Assembly: GCA_944358385.1 (NCBI GenBank)
Contig: CALVQW010000001.1
Coordinates: 1-64,000, forward strand
Direction: 5' to 3'
Source of the DNA: an uncultured Clostridia bacterium
Lineage (GTDB): Bacteria > Bacillota > Clostridia > Christensenellales > CAG-917
Length of the DNA stretch: 64,000 nucleotides
Shown here: one piece after another, positions 1 through 7,826 of the stretch
How positions within the stretch are numbered: position 1 is the first letter of the stretch
How the letters are laid out: each line of letters opens with the position of its first letter
Notes under the pieces: model-generated
The model's database searches: none
What the model was told of the DNA's origin: nothing
Seen by the model: only the letters and a program-made list of their open reading frames with translations
Translations under genes and position numbers: made by a program

Positions 1-2
1 CG

Positions 3-1019
3 ACGGGTACTCCGCTTTACGCCAAAAACGAGAACGAACGCCTGCCCATCGCCAGCATGGTCAAGATAATGACGGTGCTGCTCACGCTGGAAGCGGCGGA
101 GAGGGGAGAACTCTCCCTTGACGAAAGCGTACACGTGAGCGAGAATGCGGCGTCTATGGGCGGCTCGCAGATATTCCTGGACGCGGGGACGGAGCATAAA
201 GCGGGCGATCTGCTCCGCTCCGTCATCGTAGCCAGCGCGAACGACAGCTGCGTCGCGCTCGCAGAGAGAGTGAGCGGGAGCGTGGAGGCGTTCGTTGCGG
301 ACATGAACGCGCGGGCGAAGGAACTCGGCATGGCGGACACCAATTTCGTCAATTGCACGGGACTTCCCGCCGCGGAAGCCTATTCCACGGCAAAGGACGT
401 GGCAAAGATGTTCGGCGAGGTGATACGCCACCCCGTCTATTTTGAGGACGCGGGGGTGTGGCTGGAGGATTACGTCCATCCCGACGGGCGCACCACGGTG
501 ATGACCAACACCAACAAACTCATCCGCTCCTTCAACGGCTGCGACGGCGGTAAGACGGGGTTCACCTCGGAGGCGAAGTTCTGTCTGGCGGCGACGGCGG
601 AGCGCGAGGGGCTGAGAGTGATAAGCGTCGTGATCGGCGCGGACAGCTCGAAAGCGAGGTTTAACTCCGTGAGCGCGATGTTCAACTACGCATTCGGCAA
701 TTTCAGGGCGCAGAAACTGCTCGCCGCGGGCGAGATCGCGGGAGAGGTGAAAGTGTCCTTGGGCAAGGCGCGGAGCGTGGGGATTACCGCAAAAGAGGAC
801 GTGGTGAGCCTTGTGACGAGAGGAGAAAAGGGGAGTGCGGAGATAAGGACGGAACTTCCCGCCAAGGTGAAAGCCCCCGTGCGCAAAGGAGACGTCGTGG
901 GCAAAGGTTACGTCGTGCGGGACGGCGCGGTGGAGAGGGAGTTCGACCTCATTGCCGCGGAGGACGTCGGACGCGCGAGTTTCTGGGACATCATCAAGCG
1001 CATAGGTTCGCCGAGATAA
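3..1019 (+). CDS. D-alanyl-D-alanine carboxypeptidase (DacF/PBP5 family), 5' end outside window
   Basis: Penicillin-binding serine carboxypeptidase that trims the terminal D-Ala of peptidoglycan stem peptides. The frame is open from base 3, so the N-terminus and signal peptide lie before the window. The family's three active-site motifs are all visible: SMVK (SxxK) at fragment residues 18-21, SAN at residue 78 and KTG at residue 184, in the expected order and spacing. The remaining ~120 residues fit the C-terminal beta domain of this family. The first in-frame ATG (57) lies inside the SxxK motif and cannot be the start. A rho-independent terminator follows, so the gene ends a transcription unit. 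A second member of the same family is encoded at 5228-6190, possibly with a sporulation role; which one is the vegetative enzyme cannot be told from sequence alone. Confidence 0.93.
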   Translation, partial: TGTPLYAKNENERLPIASMVKIMTVLLTLEAAERGELSLDESVHVSENAASMGGSQIFLDAGTEHKAGDLLRSVIVASANDSCVALAERVSGSVEAFVADMNARAKELGMADTNFVNCTGLPAAEAYSTAKDVAKMFGEVIRHPVYFEDAGVWLEDYVHPDGRTTVMTNTNKLIRSFNGCDGGKTGFTSEAKFCLAATAEREGLRVISVVIGADSSKARFNSVSAMFNYAFGNFRAQKLLAAGEIAGEVKVSLGKARSVGITAKEDVVSLVTRGEKGSAEIRTELPAKVKAPVRKGDVVGKGYVVRDGAVEREFDLIAAEDVGRASFWDIIKRIGSPR

Positions 1020-1063
1020 AGCGGGAAACCTTGCCCGCAGCGAGCGGAAACAGCGTGATCGGA

Positions 1064-1089
1064 CGCGGAGAGCAAGCCTCTCCGCGTTT
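1064..1089 (+). terminator. Rho-independent terminator after the first carboxypeptidase gene
   Basis: Nine-base-pair GC-rich stem (CGCGGAGAG / CTCTCCGCG) with a 5-nt loop, followed by a short T run. The T run overlaps the -35 box of the lysA promoter, so the two transcription units are packed tightly. Confidence 0.7.
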
Positions 1090-1116
1090 GACTTTTCGGC
1101 GCGCGTGTGATAAGAT
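1088..1116 (+). promoter_or_regulatory. Sigma-A-type promoter for lysA
   Basis: TTGACT at 1088-1093 and TAAGAT at 1111-1116 are separated by exactly 17 bp, a near-consensus vegetative promoter 21 bp upstream of the lysA start codon. Confidence 0.7.
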
Positions 1117-1137
1117 ATCCGGGAATCGGAGAAAAGT

Positions 1138-2448
1138 ATGAATACACGCGATACACTTTATGTAAAAGACGGCAACTTGTATATAGGGGAGTTCATGGCG
1201 ACGGAGCTTGCAAAAAGGTTCGGCACTCCGCTTTACGTCATGGACGCCCGTTACATAGCCGAGGTGTGCGACGCTTTCGTCGCCGCCGTGAGCAGAGGAG
1301 GAGAGGGTGCGGTGGCATTTGCAAACAAAGCCTTCGCCACCCTTGCCACCGCACGTCTCGCCGCCGCGCACGGTCTGTGGTTCGACGTCGTGTCGGGCGG
1401 AGAGCTTTGCCTGATGCAAAGGGCGGGCGCGGACATGAAGAAGGTGCTTTTCCACGGCAACAACAAGACGCCGAAGGAGATTGACGAAGGGCTTGCCGCG
1501 GGCATAGGATTCTTTGTGGTGGACAGCCTCAACGAGCTTGAACTGCTTGACGAAAAGGCGAAAAAGCTCGGCATCCGTCAGGACGTTCTGGTGAGGGTGA
1601 ACCCCGGCGTTTCCGCACACACCTACGAGGCGGTGGTGACAGCAGCACCTTACAGCAAGTTCGGCTTTGACGTCCACACGGACGCGGAGGAGGTCATCGC
1701 GGACATCGCGTCGCGCAAAGGTCTGGTTTTCCGCGGACTGCACGTCCACATCGGCTCGCAGATCTACGATCACTCTTCCTACGATCAAGCCATAGACGTG
1801 ACGGTCGCTTTCATGAAAAAACTCGCAGGAAAGGGCATAGTCACCGACATTCTGGACATGGGCGGCGGCTACGGCATCTACTATACGGACGAGGACCCCA
1901 AGTTCACTCCCAAACGCTACGCCTACACGGTGGAGAGCGTCGCGCGCCGCGTGCGCGAAAAAGCCGCCGAAAACGGGCTGAAACAGCCCTTTGTCATAGT
2001 GGAGCCTGGGCGCAGCATAGTGGGAGAGGCGGGAGTCACCCTCTACACTGTGGGCGCGATCAAGGATTTCCCCGGCGTGAGGAAGTATGTGGCGGTGGAC
2101 GGCGGCATGTTCGACAATCCGCGCTACGCACTCTATGAGTCCAAATACTCCGCCGTGATAGCGAACAAGGCGGACAAGCCCGCCGACGAGAAGGTCACAA
2201 TAGCCGGGAAATGCTGCGAGAGCGGCGACCTCATAGGCAAGGACATCCCCTTGCAGCATGCCGAGACGGGAGACATCCTCGCGGTGTTCTCCACGGGGGC
2301 GTACAACTACTCGATGGCGTCCAATTACAACCTCAACGCCATCCCTCCCGTTGTCATGGTGGACGGCGACAGGGCGGACTACATCGTCAAGCCTCAGACT
2401 TATGACGACCTTTTGAGAAACAACACGGTGCCCGAATGGATGAACTGA
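1138..2448 (+). CDS. lysA: Diaminopimelate decarboxylase
   Basis: PLP-dependent fold-III decarboxylase converting meso-diaminopimelate to L-lysine, the last step of lysine synthesis, in the cytoplasm. Visible features: the Schiff-base lysine K64 in AFANKAF, the HIGSQI motif at 204-209, the glycine-rich GGGYG phosphate-binding loop, EPGRSIVG, and the CCESGD active-site motif that reaches in from the partner subunit of the dimer. Length 436 residues is usual. The ATG at 1138 lies just after a strong promoter and within family length. The 3' end overlaps scpA by 13 bp, so lysA heads an operon with scpA-scpB. Confidence 0.95.
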   Translation: MNTRDTLYVKDGNLYIGEFMATELAKRFGTPLYVMDARYIAEVCDAFVAAVSRGGEGAVAFANKAFATLATARLAAAHGLWFDVVSGGELCLMQRAGADMKKVLFHGNNKTPKEIDEGLAAGIGFFVVDSLNELELLDEKAKKLGIRQDVLVRVNPGVSAHTYEAVVTAAPYSKFGFDVHTDAEEVIADIASRKGLVFRGLHVHIGSQIYDHSSYDQAIDVTVAFMKKLAGKGIVTDILDMGGGYGIYYTDEDPKFTPKRYAYTVESVARRVREKAAENGLKQPFVIVEPGRSIVGEAGVTLYTVGAIKDFPGVRKYVAVDGGMFDNPRYALYESKYSAVIANKADKPADEKVTIAGKCCESGDLIGKDIPLQHAETGDILAVFSTGAYNYSMASNYNLNAIPPVVMVDGDRADYIVKPQTYDDLLRNNTVPEWMN

Positions 2449-3563
2449 AAGAGCACGGCATTCCCGAAAGCGAAGCGGCGTCCGAGTCGGATGCGGAAGG
2501 ACTCTCCCCGGCGGGAGAGGAACTTTCCGCGCCCTTTGAGAGCGGGGACGCGCCCGCAGACGACGAGGAAATGACCGCAGACGCGGAGGAAATGACCGAG
2601 GCGAGCGGGGATGCGCCGTCGGGAACGGGAGCCGCAGAGGAAAGACACACGGGGATAAAGGTGGTCACCGAGGCGGTGATCCACGAGAGGAAGATCCCGC
2701 ATTCTTCCGAGAAATCCGCCACGTTCGAGACGGCGGAGACGCTGGGCAGGGAGGGGACGGACTCCGAGTTCCTTGCGGGGGGCAAGCCCGTCATACACTA
2801 TCATCTCAGCGATTACGACGGACCTTTGGATCTGCTGTTGCAGCTCATAGACGCCAAGAAGATAGACATCGAGGACATCTTCATCTCCGATGTCACCAGG
2901 CAGTATGTGGAGATCATCACCAACATCCCCAAGGAGGAGATGGACTACGAGTATGCGGGGGAGTTCATCGCGCTGGCTGCCAAACTCGTCTATCTCAAAT
3001 CCCTCTGCATACTTCCCGATGACGACGATTTCGAGAGCGAGTTCGACTTCGATCCCGAGGCGGAGAGGCAGGAATTCATCAAGAAAGTGCAGGCGTTCAG
3101 GCTCATGCAGCAGGAGGCGCAGAAACTGCGCGAGACCGAGACGGTCAACCGCTTCTACCGCATGCCCGCGTACACCGAGAAGGATTGCAGGGTGGTGCTC
3201 ACCAATTTCTCCCTCCCCAAGCTGGTGGAGGCTTTCGCTCGGGTGATGATCAACGCGGAGAGGAGGGAAGCCGCCATCATCCCTAAGAAGGTGGTGAAGG
3301 ACAGATTCTCGGTGGCGGATCAGATGAACCATATCCTGGAACTCACGCGTCTCAACAAGGCGTTCCCCTTCGTCTCCCTCTTCGAGCCTGACTTTGACAA
3401 GAGCGACATCGTGACCACCTTCCTCGCCGTGCTGGAACTGCTCAAATACGGCAAACTCCACGTCGAGCAGGAGGAGATGTTCGGTGAGATCATGATCTAT
3501 GCCGTGGAGGGCGCGGCGGACACTCCGGTGGACTTCAAGGAGGAAAATGATGGAAAATATTAA
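2436..3563 (+). CDS. scpA: Segregation and condensation protein A with acidic N-terminal extension
   Basis: Kleisin subunit of the SMC-ScpAB condensin that organises and segregates the chromosome. The family core begins near residue 120 with YHLSDYDGPLDLLL and runs to the C-terminal winged helix (SIVTTFLAVLELLKYGKL-like segment). It is preceded by about 120 residues rich in Glu, Asp, Ser and Ala with no recognisable domain, which typical ScpA proteins (about 250 residues) lack. The ATG at 2436 overlaps lysA by 13 bp; an internal start nearer the core is conceivable, but the extension has the same codon bias as the core and no good internal RBS stood out. scpB follows with overlapping ends. 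Confidence 0.92.
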   Translation: MDELKEHGIPESEAASESDAEGLSPAGEELSAPFESGDAPADDEEMTADAEEMTEASGDAPSGTGAAEERHTGIKVVTEAVIHERKIPHSSEKSATFETAETLGREGTDSEFLAGGKPVIHYHLSDYDGPLDLLLQLIDAKKIDIEDIFISDVTRQYVEIITNIPKEEMDYEYAGEFIALAAKLVYLKSLCILPDDDDFESEFDFDPEAERQEFIKKVQAFRLMQQEAQKLRETETVNRFYRMPAYTEKDCRVVLTNFSLPKLVEAFARVMINAERREAAIIPKKVVKDRFSVADQMNHILELTRLNKAFPFVSLFEPDFDKSDIVTTFLAVLELLKYGKLHVEQEEMFGEIMIYAVEGAADTPVDFKEENDGKY

Positions 3564-4230
3564 GCACGCGGTGGAGGCACTCATCTTTGCGGCAGGCACC
3601 CCGCTGGAAAAGAAATACATAGTGGAGAAGATCCCGGAACTCACTTCCCGCAAGCTGGATTCCGTGATCGCCGACCTCAAAAAGGAGTATAGCGGCACGC
3701 ACGGCATCGTGCTTTTGGAGTTCAACAACAAAGTGCAGTTCAGCTCCAATCCGCGCTACGGTGAGTTGCTTGCCGAGATCCTCACTCCGCTGCGCGAGAG
3801 GCAGTTGAGCAAGACGCTCCTCGAAGTGCTGGCTACCATAGCCTACCAGCAGCCCGTCACCCGCGCGGAACTTGAGGAGATGCGCGGCTCTCCCGACGAC
3901 CTTTCCACCACCAGCTGCGAATACGCCCTTTCCGGGCTGCTCAAAGCGGGACTCATACAGGTGGTGGGCAGGAAGGACACCGTGGGCAGACCTTTCCTTT
4001 ACGGCACTACGGACGAGTTCCTGAAAAAATTCCAGCTCACCGCGATAGAGGACCTTCCCGACTATACGGACGTCATGGACACACTCATGGAGATCTACGC
4101 GCCCGCACAGGAGACTCTCTTCCACAACCGCACAATACTCCCCGAAGGCGAGGAGGAGGCGGCAGCCGACGTCGAGGAAGAGGAGATCCCGGAGTTTCTG
4201 GAAGGGGAGGAGTTCGACGTCTACGAGTGA
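3550..4230 (+). CDS. scpB: Segregation and condensation protein B
   Basis: Partner of ScpA in the SMC complex; binds the kleisin as a dimer of tandem winged helices. The N-terminus MENIKHAVEALIFAAG and the TRAELEEMRG and GRPFLYGTT segments are family hallmarks. Two adjacent ATGs exist (3547, 3550); AAGGAGG at 3537-3543 sits 6 nt before 3550 and only 3 nt before 3547, so 3550 is preferred. The start overlaps scpA by 14 bp, implying translational coupling. The last ~45 residues form an acidic tail (EEEEAAADVEEEE). Length 226 residues is close to the family norm. Confidence 0.94.
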   Translation: MENIKHAVEALIFAAGTPLEKKYIVEKIPELTSRKLDSVIADLKKEYSGTHGIVLLEFNNKVQFSSNPRYGELLAEILTPLRERQLSKTLLEVLATIAYQQPVTRAELEEMRGSPDDLSTTSCEYALSGLLKAGLIQVVGRKDTVGRPFLYGTTDEFLKKFQLTAIEDLPDYTDVMDTLMEIYAPAQETLFHNRTILPEGEEEAAADVEEEEIPEFLEGEEFDVYE

Positions 4231-4283
4231 CGTCGCCGCACATTTCCCGCGGATCGCCCGCGGGATACATATTTCAGCAAGGA

Positions 4284-4312
4284 AAAGCCACAATACGAAC
4301 GTGGCTTTTTTG
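4284..4312 (+). terminator. Hairpin with T run downstream of scpB
   Basis: AAAGCCAC / GTGGCTTT stem with a short loop followed by TTTTT. It is a credible rho-independent terminator or attenuator, but it also contains the GTG chosen as the start of the next gene at 4301, so read-through would place that start within the 3' arm of the stem. Confidence 0.6.
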
Positions 4313-4816
4313 TTTGCTCTGACCGCCGTCGAAGTCCTCCTGCTCCTTCTCTGCACCCCCTTCCCCGTGAGGGCGGTCGCCTTTGTCGATCTCGTCTCCG
4401 TGAGGGGTGCGGCGAGGGCTGAGATCGCGGGCGCGAGAGCGGTGAGCGTAGTCGCAAAAGCTGCAAAAGACGCGTTTAGAATGCGGATCAACGGCAAAAA
4501 GTCGCGTGCATATGCCGGTGTCGGCAAGCCGAGCGCGGCGGGCATACTCGCTGCGCTGAGAGAGGCGGAGGACTTAGGCGTGTTGAAGTGCGGAAGGGTG
4601 TCCTACGCAGTGGGCGGTGAGGATGCGGCGGAGGGTGCAATGACATGGGGATGCGTCGCCGCGCTCTTTTCCCTGCTCCCTCCCCGGATCGCCAAGCGCG
4701 GAATCTTCCGTTGCGGGGAGAGTGTGTTTTATGTCGAATGCGAGCTGCGCCTTGCCCTGAGCGTATTTGCCGCGCTCTCCGCACTCGCCGCCTACCTCAA
4801 AGCCGCGGGAAAGTGA
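4301..4816 (+). CDS. Short membrane-associated protein between scpB and ytfJ (possible DUF2953-like)
   Basis: A 171-residue frame with a hydrophobic N-terminus (FLFALTAVEVLLLLL), an Ala-rich middle, a GVGKPSAAG segment and hydrophobic stretches near residues 110-125 and 147-165. Position is the main clue: many Firmicutes encode a DUF2953 (YtfI) membrane protein immediately before ytfJ, and the glycine-containing middle motif resembles that family's. I cannot confirm the family from sequence alone. The GTG start at 4301 is uncertain because it lies in the terminator stem and has no clear RBS; later starts would remove the N-terminal membrane segment. A role in sporulation is inferred only from the neighbour. 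Confidence 0.55.
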   Translation: MAFLFALTAVEVLLLLLCTPFPVRAVAFVDLVSVRGAARAEIAGARAVSVVAKAAKDAFRMRINGKKSRAYAGVGKPSAAGILAALREAEDLGVLKCGRVSYAVGGEDAAEGAMTWGCVAALFSLLPPRIAKRGIFRCGESVFYVECELRLALSVFAALSALAAYLKAAGK

Positions 4817-4875
4817 GCGGGGAGTGTCCCTGCGGGCGCGGGATCTTGCGGGTGAGCGTACATAACGGAGGTCAT

Positions 4876-5238
4876 ATGCGAGACTTGGACGAGATCCTGA
4901 AAAGGACGATAGAGAATATGCGTTCCGTCACGGACTGCGACGCGGTGGTGGGAAAACCCGTGCGCACGGAGGACGGCACGGTCATGCTCCCCGTCTCCCG
5001 TGTGAGCTACGGTTTCGTGGCGGGCGGAGGGGAATATGCATTGCACGGCGACGAGAAAGCGGGCTATCCCTGCGCCGCAGCGGGCGGAGGCGGGATCACG
5101 GTCACTCCGCTCGGTTTTCTGGTGTGCGGCAGGGAGAAGAAGTTTATCCCCGTCCGCGCAGATGAAAAAGCGGAGGGCTGGAAGGAAGTGCTGCGTGCGG
5201 CGGTCAAGGCGGCGAAAGGGGGAGAGCGTGAGGATTAG
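4876..5238 (+). CDS. ytfJ: Sporulation protein YtfJ / GerW family
   Basis: 120-residue protein of the GerW (YtfJ) family, small cytoplasmic spore proteins made in the forespore whose Bacillus member is needed for proper L-alanine germination response. Family signatures visible: TIENMRSVTDCDAVVGKPV, GTVMLPVSRVSYGF, and the glycine-rich AAGGGGITVTPLGFLV segment. ATG 4876 follows GGAGGT; the longer open frame upstream lacks an RBS and family similarity. The 3' end overlaps the next gene by 11 bp, coupling it to a D,D-carboxypeptidase gene. Confidence 0.9.
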   Translation: MRDLDEILKRTIENMRSVTDCDAVVGKPVRTEDGTVMLPVSRVSYGFVAGGGEYALHGDEKAGYPCAAAGGGGITVTPLGFLVCGREKKFIPVRADEKAEGWKEVLRAAVKAAKGGERED

Positions 5239-6190
5239 TCTGCGTCTGCGCGCCGCGTTGTGCGCGCTCTTTCTCCTTTTTCTCTGCGTTTCAGCCGCTT
5301 TCCCTGCGGACGTCCGCGGGGAAGCACTCGCCGCGGGCGGGAGCAAGGAAGCGGTGATGGAAGTGAGCACGGGCAGGGTGATGCACGAGGTGCGCTCCCG
5401 CGAAAGGGCTTATCCCGCCAGCACCACCAAGATCCTCACCGCTCTCGTCGTGCTGGAAACGCTGCCTTTGGAACTCGAAGTCACCGTTCCCCGCGAAGCG
5501 GCGGGCGTGGAAGGCTCTTCGGTCTATCTGCGAGAGGGGGAGACGCTCACGGTGGAGGAGCTGCTTTACGCGCTCATGCTGCGCAGCGGCAACGACGCGG
5601 CAGTGGCACTCGCGCTCGCCGCGGGCGGCAGCATCCCCGCGTTCGCAGCCATGATGAACCGCAGAGCGGCGGCTTGCGGAGCGACGGATTCCCGTTTCCT
5701 CAACCCCCACGGACTGCACGACGACGGGCATTACACAACCGCTTACGACCTCGCGCTCATCACGGCGGAGGCGTACCGCAACAGAGATTTCAGGCGCATA
5801 GTCTCCACGCGCAGCGTCACTGTCGGCGAGGGAGAGAGCAGGCGTTATCTCGCCAACAAAAACAAGCTCCTCGGCACTTTCGAGGGCGCGAACGGCGTAA
5901 AGACGGGCTTTACCACCAAGAGCGGCAGATGTCTGGTGGGCGGTGCGTACCGCGACGGTATGCAGCTGGTCTCCGTGGTGCTGGACCGCTACGACATGTG
6001 GGAGGGGACGAAAGCGGCACTTGAAAAAGCATTCCGGGACTATGAGATGCGCGACGTGCTTTCCCTGCCTCTTGCGGGAGCGGGAGAGCGTGCGGCGGAA
6101 GTGAGGCTGGACGAGAGGGGAGATCCCGTCCCCGCGCGTTACCCCGTGAAAAAGAGGGGAGAGGACATCGGCGTGCGGTTTGTCAAATAA
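5228..6190 (+). CDS. D-alanyl-D-alanine carboxypeptidase (DacB/DacF family)
   Basis: Secreted penicillin-binding carboxypeptidase. A GTG start at 5228 gives a compact signal peptide (positively charged RISLRLR, then a Leu/Ala/Phe-rich core ending near ALA at residues 37-40). Active-site motifs: S65-T-T-K68 (SxxK), S120-G-N, and K225-T-G. Length 320 residues suggests the second C-terminal domain is short or missing compared with PBP5 (about 380-440). It overlaps ytfJ by 11 bp, so co-expression in the sporulating cell is likely and a cortex-remodelling role (as for DacB or DacF) is plausible but inferred. Confidence 0.9.
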   Translation: MRISLRLRAALCALFLLFLCVSAAFPADVRGEALAAGGSKEAVMEVSTGRVMHEVRSRERAYPASTTKILTALVVLETLPLELEVTVPREAAGVEGSSVYLREGETLTVEELLYALMLRSGNDAAVALALAAGGSIPAFAAMMNRRAAACGATDSRFLNPHGLHDDGHYTTAYDLALITAEAYRNRDFRRIVSTRSVTVGEGESRRYLANKNKLLGTFEGANGVKTGFTTKSGRCLVGGAYRDGMQLVSVVLDRYDMWEGTKAALEKAFRDYEMRDVLSLPLAGAGERAAEVRLDERGDPVPARYPVKKRGEDIGVRFVK

Positions 6191-6248
6191 AGTCCGGGAA
6201 TAAAGTTCGGCACATCTTCGAAGGGCGGGGCGAGGGTGCGCCGAACGC

Positions 6249-6277
6249 TTGCTTTCGCGCGGAAAAGCAAGTATAAT
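6249..6277 (+). promoter_or_regulatory. Sigma-A-type promoter for the rluB-surE-baiN unit
   Basis: TTGCTT at 6249-6254 and a perfect TATAAT at 6272-6277 with a 17-bp spacer, 52 bp upstream of the rluB start. Confidence 0.75.
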
Positions 6278-6328
6278 ATCTGCATTACGTTAACGCGTGC
6301 GGAGTGCCGCCGCGGAAAGGCAGATCAT

Positions 6329-7030
6329 ATGCGCATCAACAAGTATCTCGCCGAGTGCGGAGTATGCTCCCGCAGGAAGGCGGACGAACTCGTCGCCGCG
6401 GGGCGCGTCAGCGTCAACGGCAGGAGAGTGACGGAGCCGGGGACGGACGTCGCGGACAGGGACACCGTTTTCGTGGACGGCAAAAAGGTGCTGCCCGTCA
6501 CTCATTACGAGTACATAATGTTCAACAAGCCCAAGGGCTGCGTCACCACCCGTTCGGACGAGAAGGGTAGAAAGACTGTCTATGACTATCTCGACACTTC
6601 CCGCCGCCTCGTCCCCGTGGGGAGGCTGGACTATGACAGCGAAGGGCTGCTTTTGTTCACGGATGACGGCGACCTCGTGCATCGTCTCACGCACCCGTCC
6701 TCCGAGATCCCGAAAACCTACATCGTGAAGATAGAGGGGAGCATACAGGAGAGCGACCTCGCCATCCTCAGGAAGGGCGTCACCTTCGAAGGGGTGAAGT
6801 ACTCCCGCTGCAAAGTCAAACTCCTCGGAGAGGAGGGCGGCCTCAGCCGTCTGGAAGTGGTGATCACGGAGGGCAGGAACAGGGAGATCCGCAACATGTT
6901 CGCGGCTGTCGAGAAGAACGTCGTTTTCCTCAAACGCACGGCATTGGGCGGTCTGCGGCTGGGCGGGCTTGGCAGAGGCGCGTCCAGAGAACTCAGCGAA
7001 TACGAAGTGGCTTATCTGAAATCGCTGTGA
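6329..7030 (+). CDS. rluB: rRNA pseudouridine synthase, RsuA/RluB family
   Basis: Converts a uridine in large-subunit rRNA to pseudouridine (RluB type inferred from Firmicutes context). Residues 1-60 form an S4 RNA-binding domain (MRINKYLAECGVCSRRKADE). The catalytic domain has GRLDYDSEGLLLFT with catalytic Asp101, then HRLTHPS and the NREIRNMF motif near the C-terminus. The ATG at 6329 starts exactly at the S4 domain; the open frame extends upstream but without family similarity. Length 233 residues is normal. It is followed 22 bp later by surE. Confidence 0.93.
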   Translation: MRINKYLAECGVCSRRKADELVAAGRVSVNGRRVTEPGTDVADRDTVFVDGKKVLPVTHYEYIMFNKPKGCVTTRSDEKGRKTVYDYLDTSRRLVPVGRLDYDSEGLLLFTDDGDLVHRLTHPSSEIPKTYIVKIEGSIQESDLAILRKGVTFEGVKYSRCKVKLLGEEGGLSRLEVVITEGRNREIRNMFAAVEKNVVFLKRTALGGLRLGGLGRGASRELSEYEVAYLKSL

Positions 7031-7052
7031 GCGGGCGGAGAGCGGAGAGAGA

Positions 7053-7826
7053 ATGAAAATACTTCTGACCAACGACGACGGCTATTCCGCAGAGGGCATC
7101 ATCGCCCTCGCACTCGCGCTCGGCGAGGAACACGACGTGCGCGTCTGCGCCCCTGCGGGCGAGAGATCGGGTGCGGGACACTCCCTCACCTTCAACCGCA
7201 CTTTGAGATGGACGGAGATAGGCGAGGACGACCTTGTGCTTGCAGGCGGCAGAGGACGGGGCATCCCCTTCCATGCCGTACACGGTTCCCCCGCGGACGC
7301 AGTGAAATTCGCCTTGGAACACATCTACCGCGACGAGAAGTTCGACCTCGTGATATCCGGGGTGAACAGCGTGCTCAACATAGGCTCGGACATCATCTAC
7401 TCCGGCACTTTCGGAGCGGCGGAGGAGGGAAGCGTGCTGGGCGTGCCTTCCGTGGCGGTCTCCACTGTGGCGAGTGACGGCGGATACGGTCTTGCCGTGC
7501 GTTTCGTGAAGGAGAATCTTCCCTCGCTCCTCGCCGCAGCGTCCCCCTATGTCACCGTCAACGTCAACGTGCCGTCGGGCAGGGCGGAGAAGATAAAAGG
7601 CGTGGCTGTCGTCCCCTTGGGGATAAGACGCTACGAGGACAGATACGAATGCGCGGGAGGGCGGGAATACGAGCTGTTCGGCGCGCCTCTCGACTGTTCG
7701 GGACACGAGGATGACACGGACTGCAAGTTTTCCGACCTCGGTTACATAACCGTGACTCCCGTCCGCGTGCTTTGCACGGATGCGGACACTCTGTCCCGCG
7801 CGGCAAAAACGGAGTGGAAACTGTGA
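7053..7826 (+). CDS. surE: 5'/3'-nucleotidase SurE
   Basis: Metal-dependent survival-protein nucleotidase that removes phosphate from nucleoside monophosphates. The N-terminal MKILLTNDDGYSAEG contains the metal-binding Asp8-Asp9 pair; the GSPADAVKFAL, SGVNSVLNIGSDIIYSGT and AAEEGSVLGVPS segments are family landmarks. Length 257 residues is typical. Its TGA stop overlaps the GTG start of the next gene (GTGA), so the two are translationally coupled. Confidence 0.95.
   Translation: MKILLTNDDGYSAEGIIALALALGEEHDVRVCAPAGERSGAGHSLTFNRTLRWTEIGEDDLVLAGGRGRGIPFHAVHGSPADAVKFALEHIYRDEKFDLVISGVNSVLNIGSDIIYSGTFGAAEEGSVLGVPSVAVSTVASDGGYGLAVRFVKENLPSLLAAASPYVTVNVNVPSGRAEKIKGVAVVPLGIRRYEDRYECAGGREYELFGAPLDCSGHEDDTDCKFSDLGYITVTPVRVLCTDADTLSRAAKTEWKL

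Noticed and set aside
994..2259. 421-codon minus-strand frame opposite lysA
   Set aside because: Shadow of lysA, which is conserved along its whole length.
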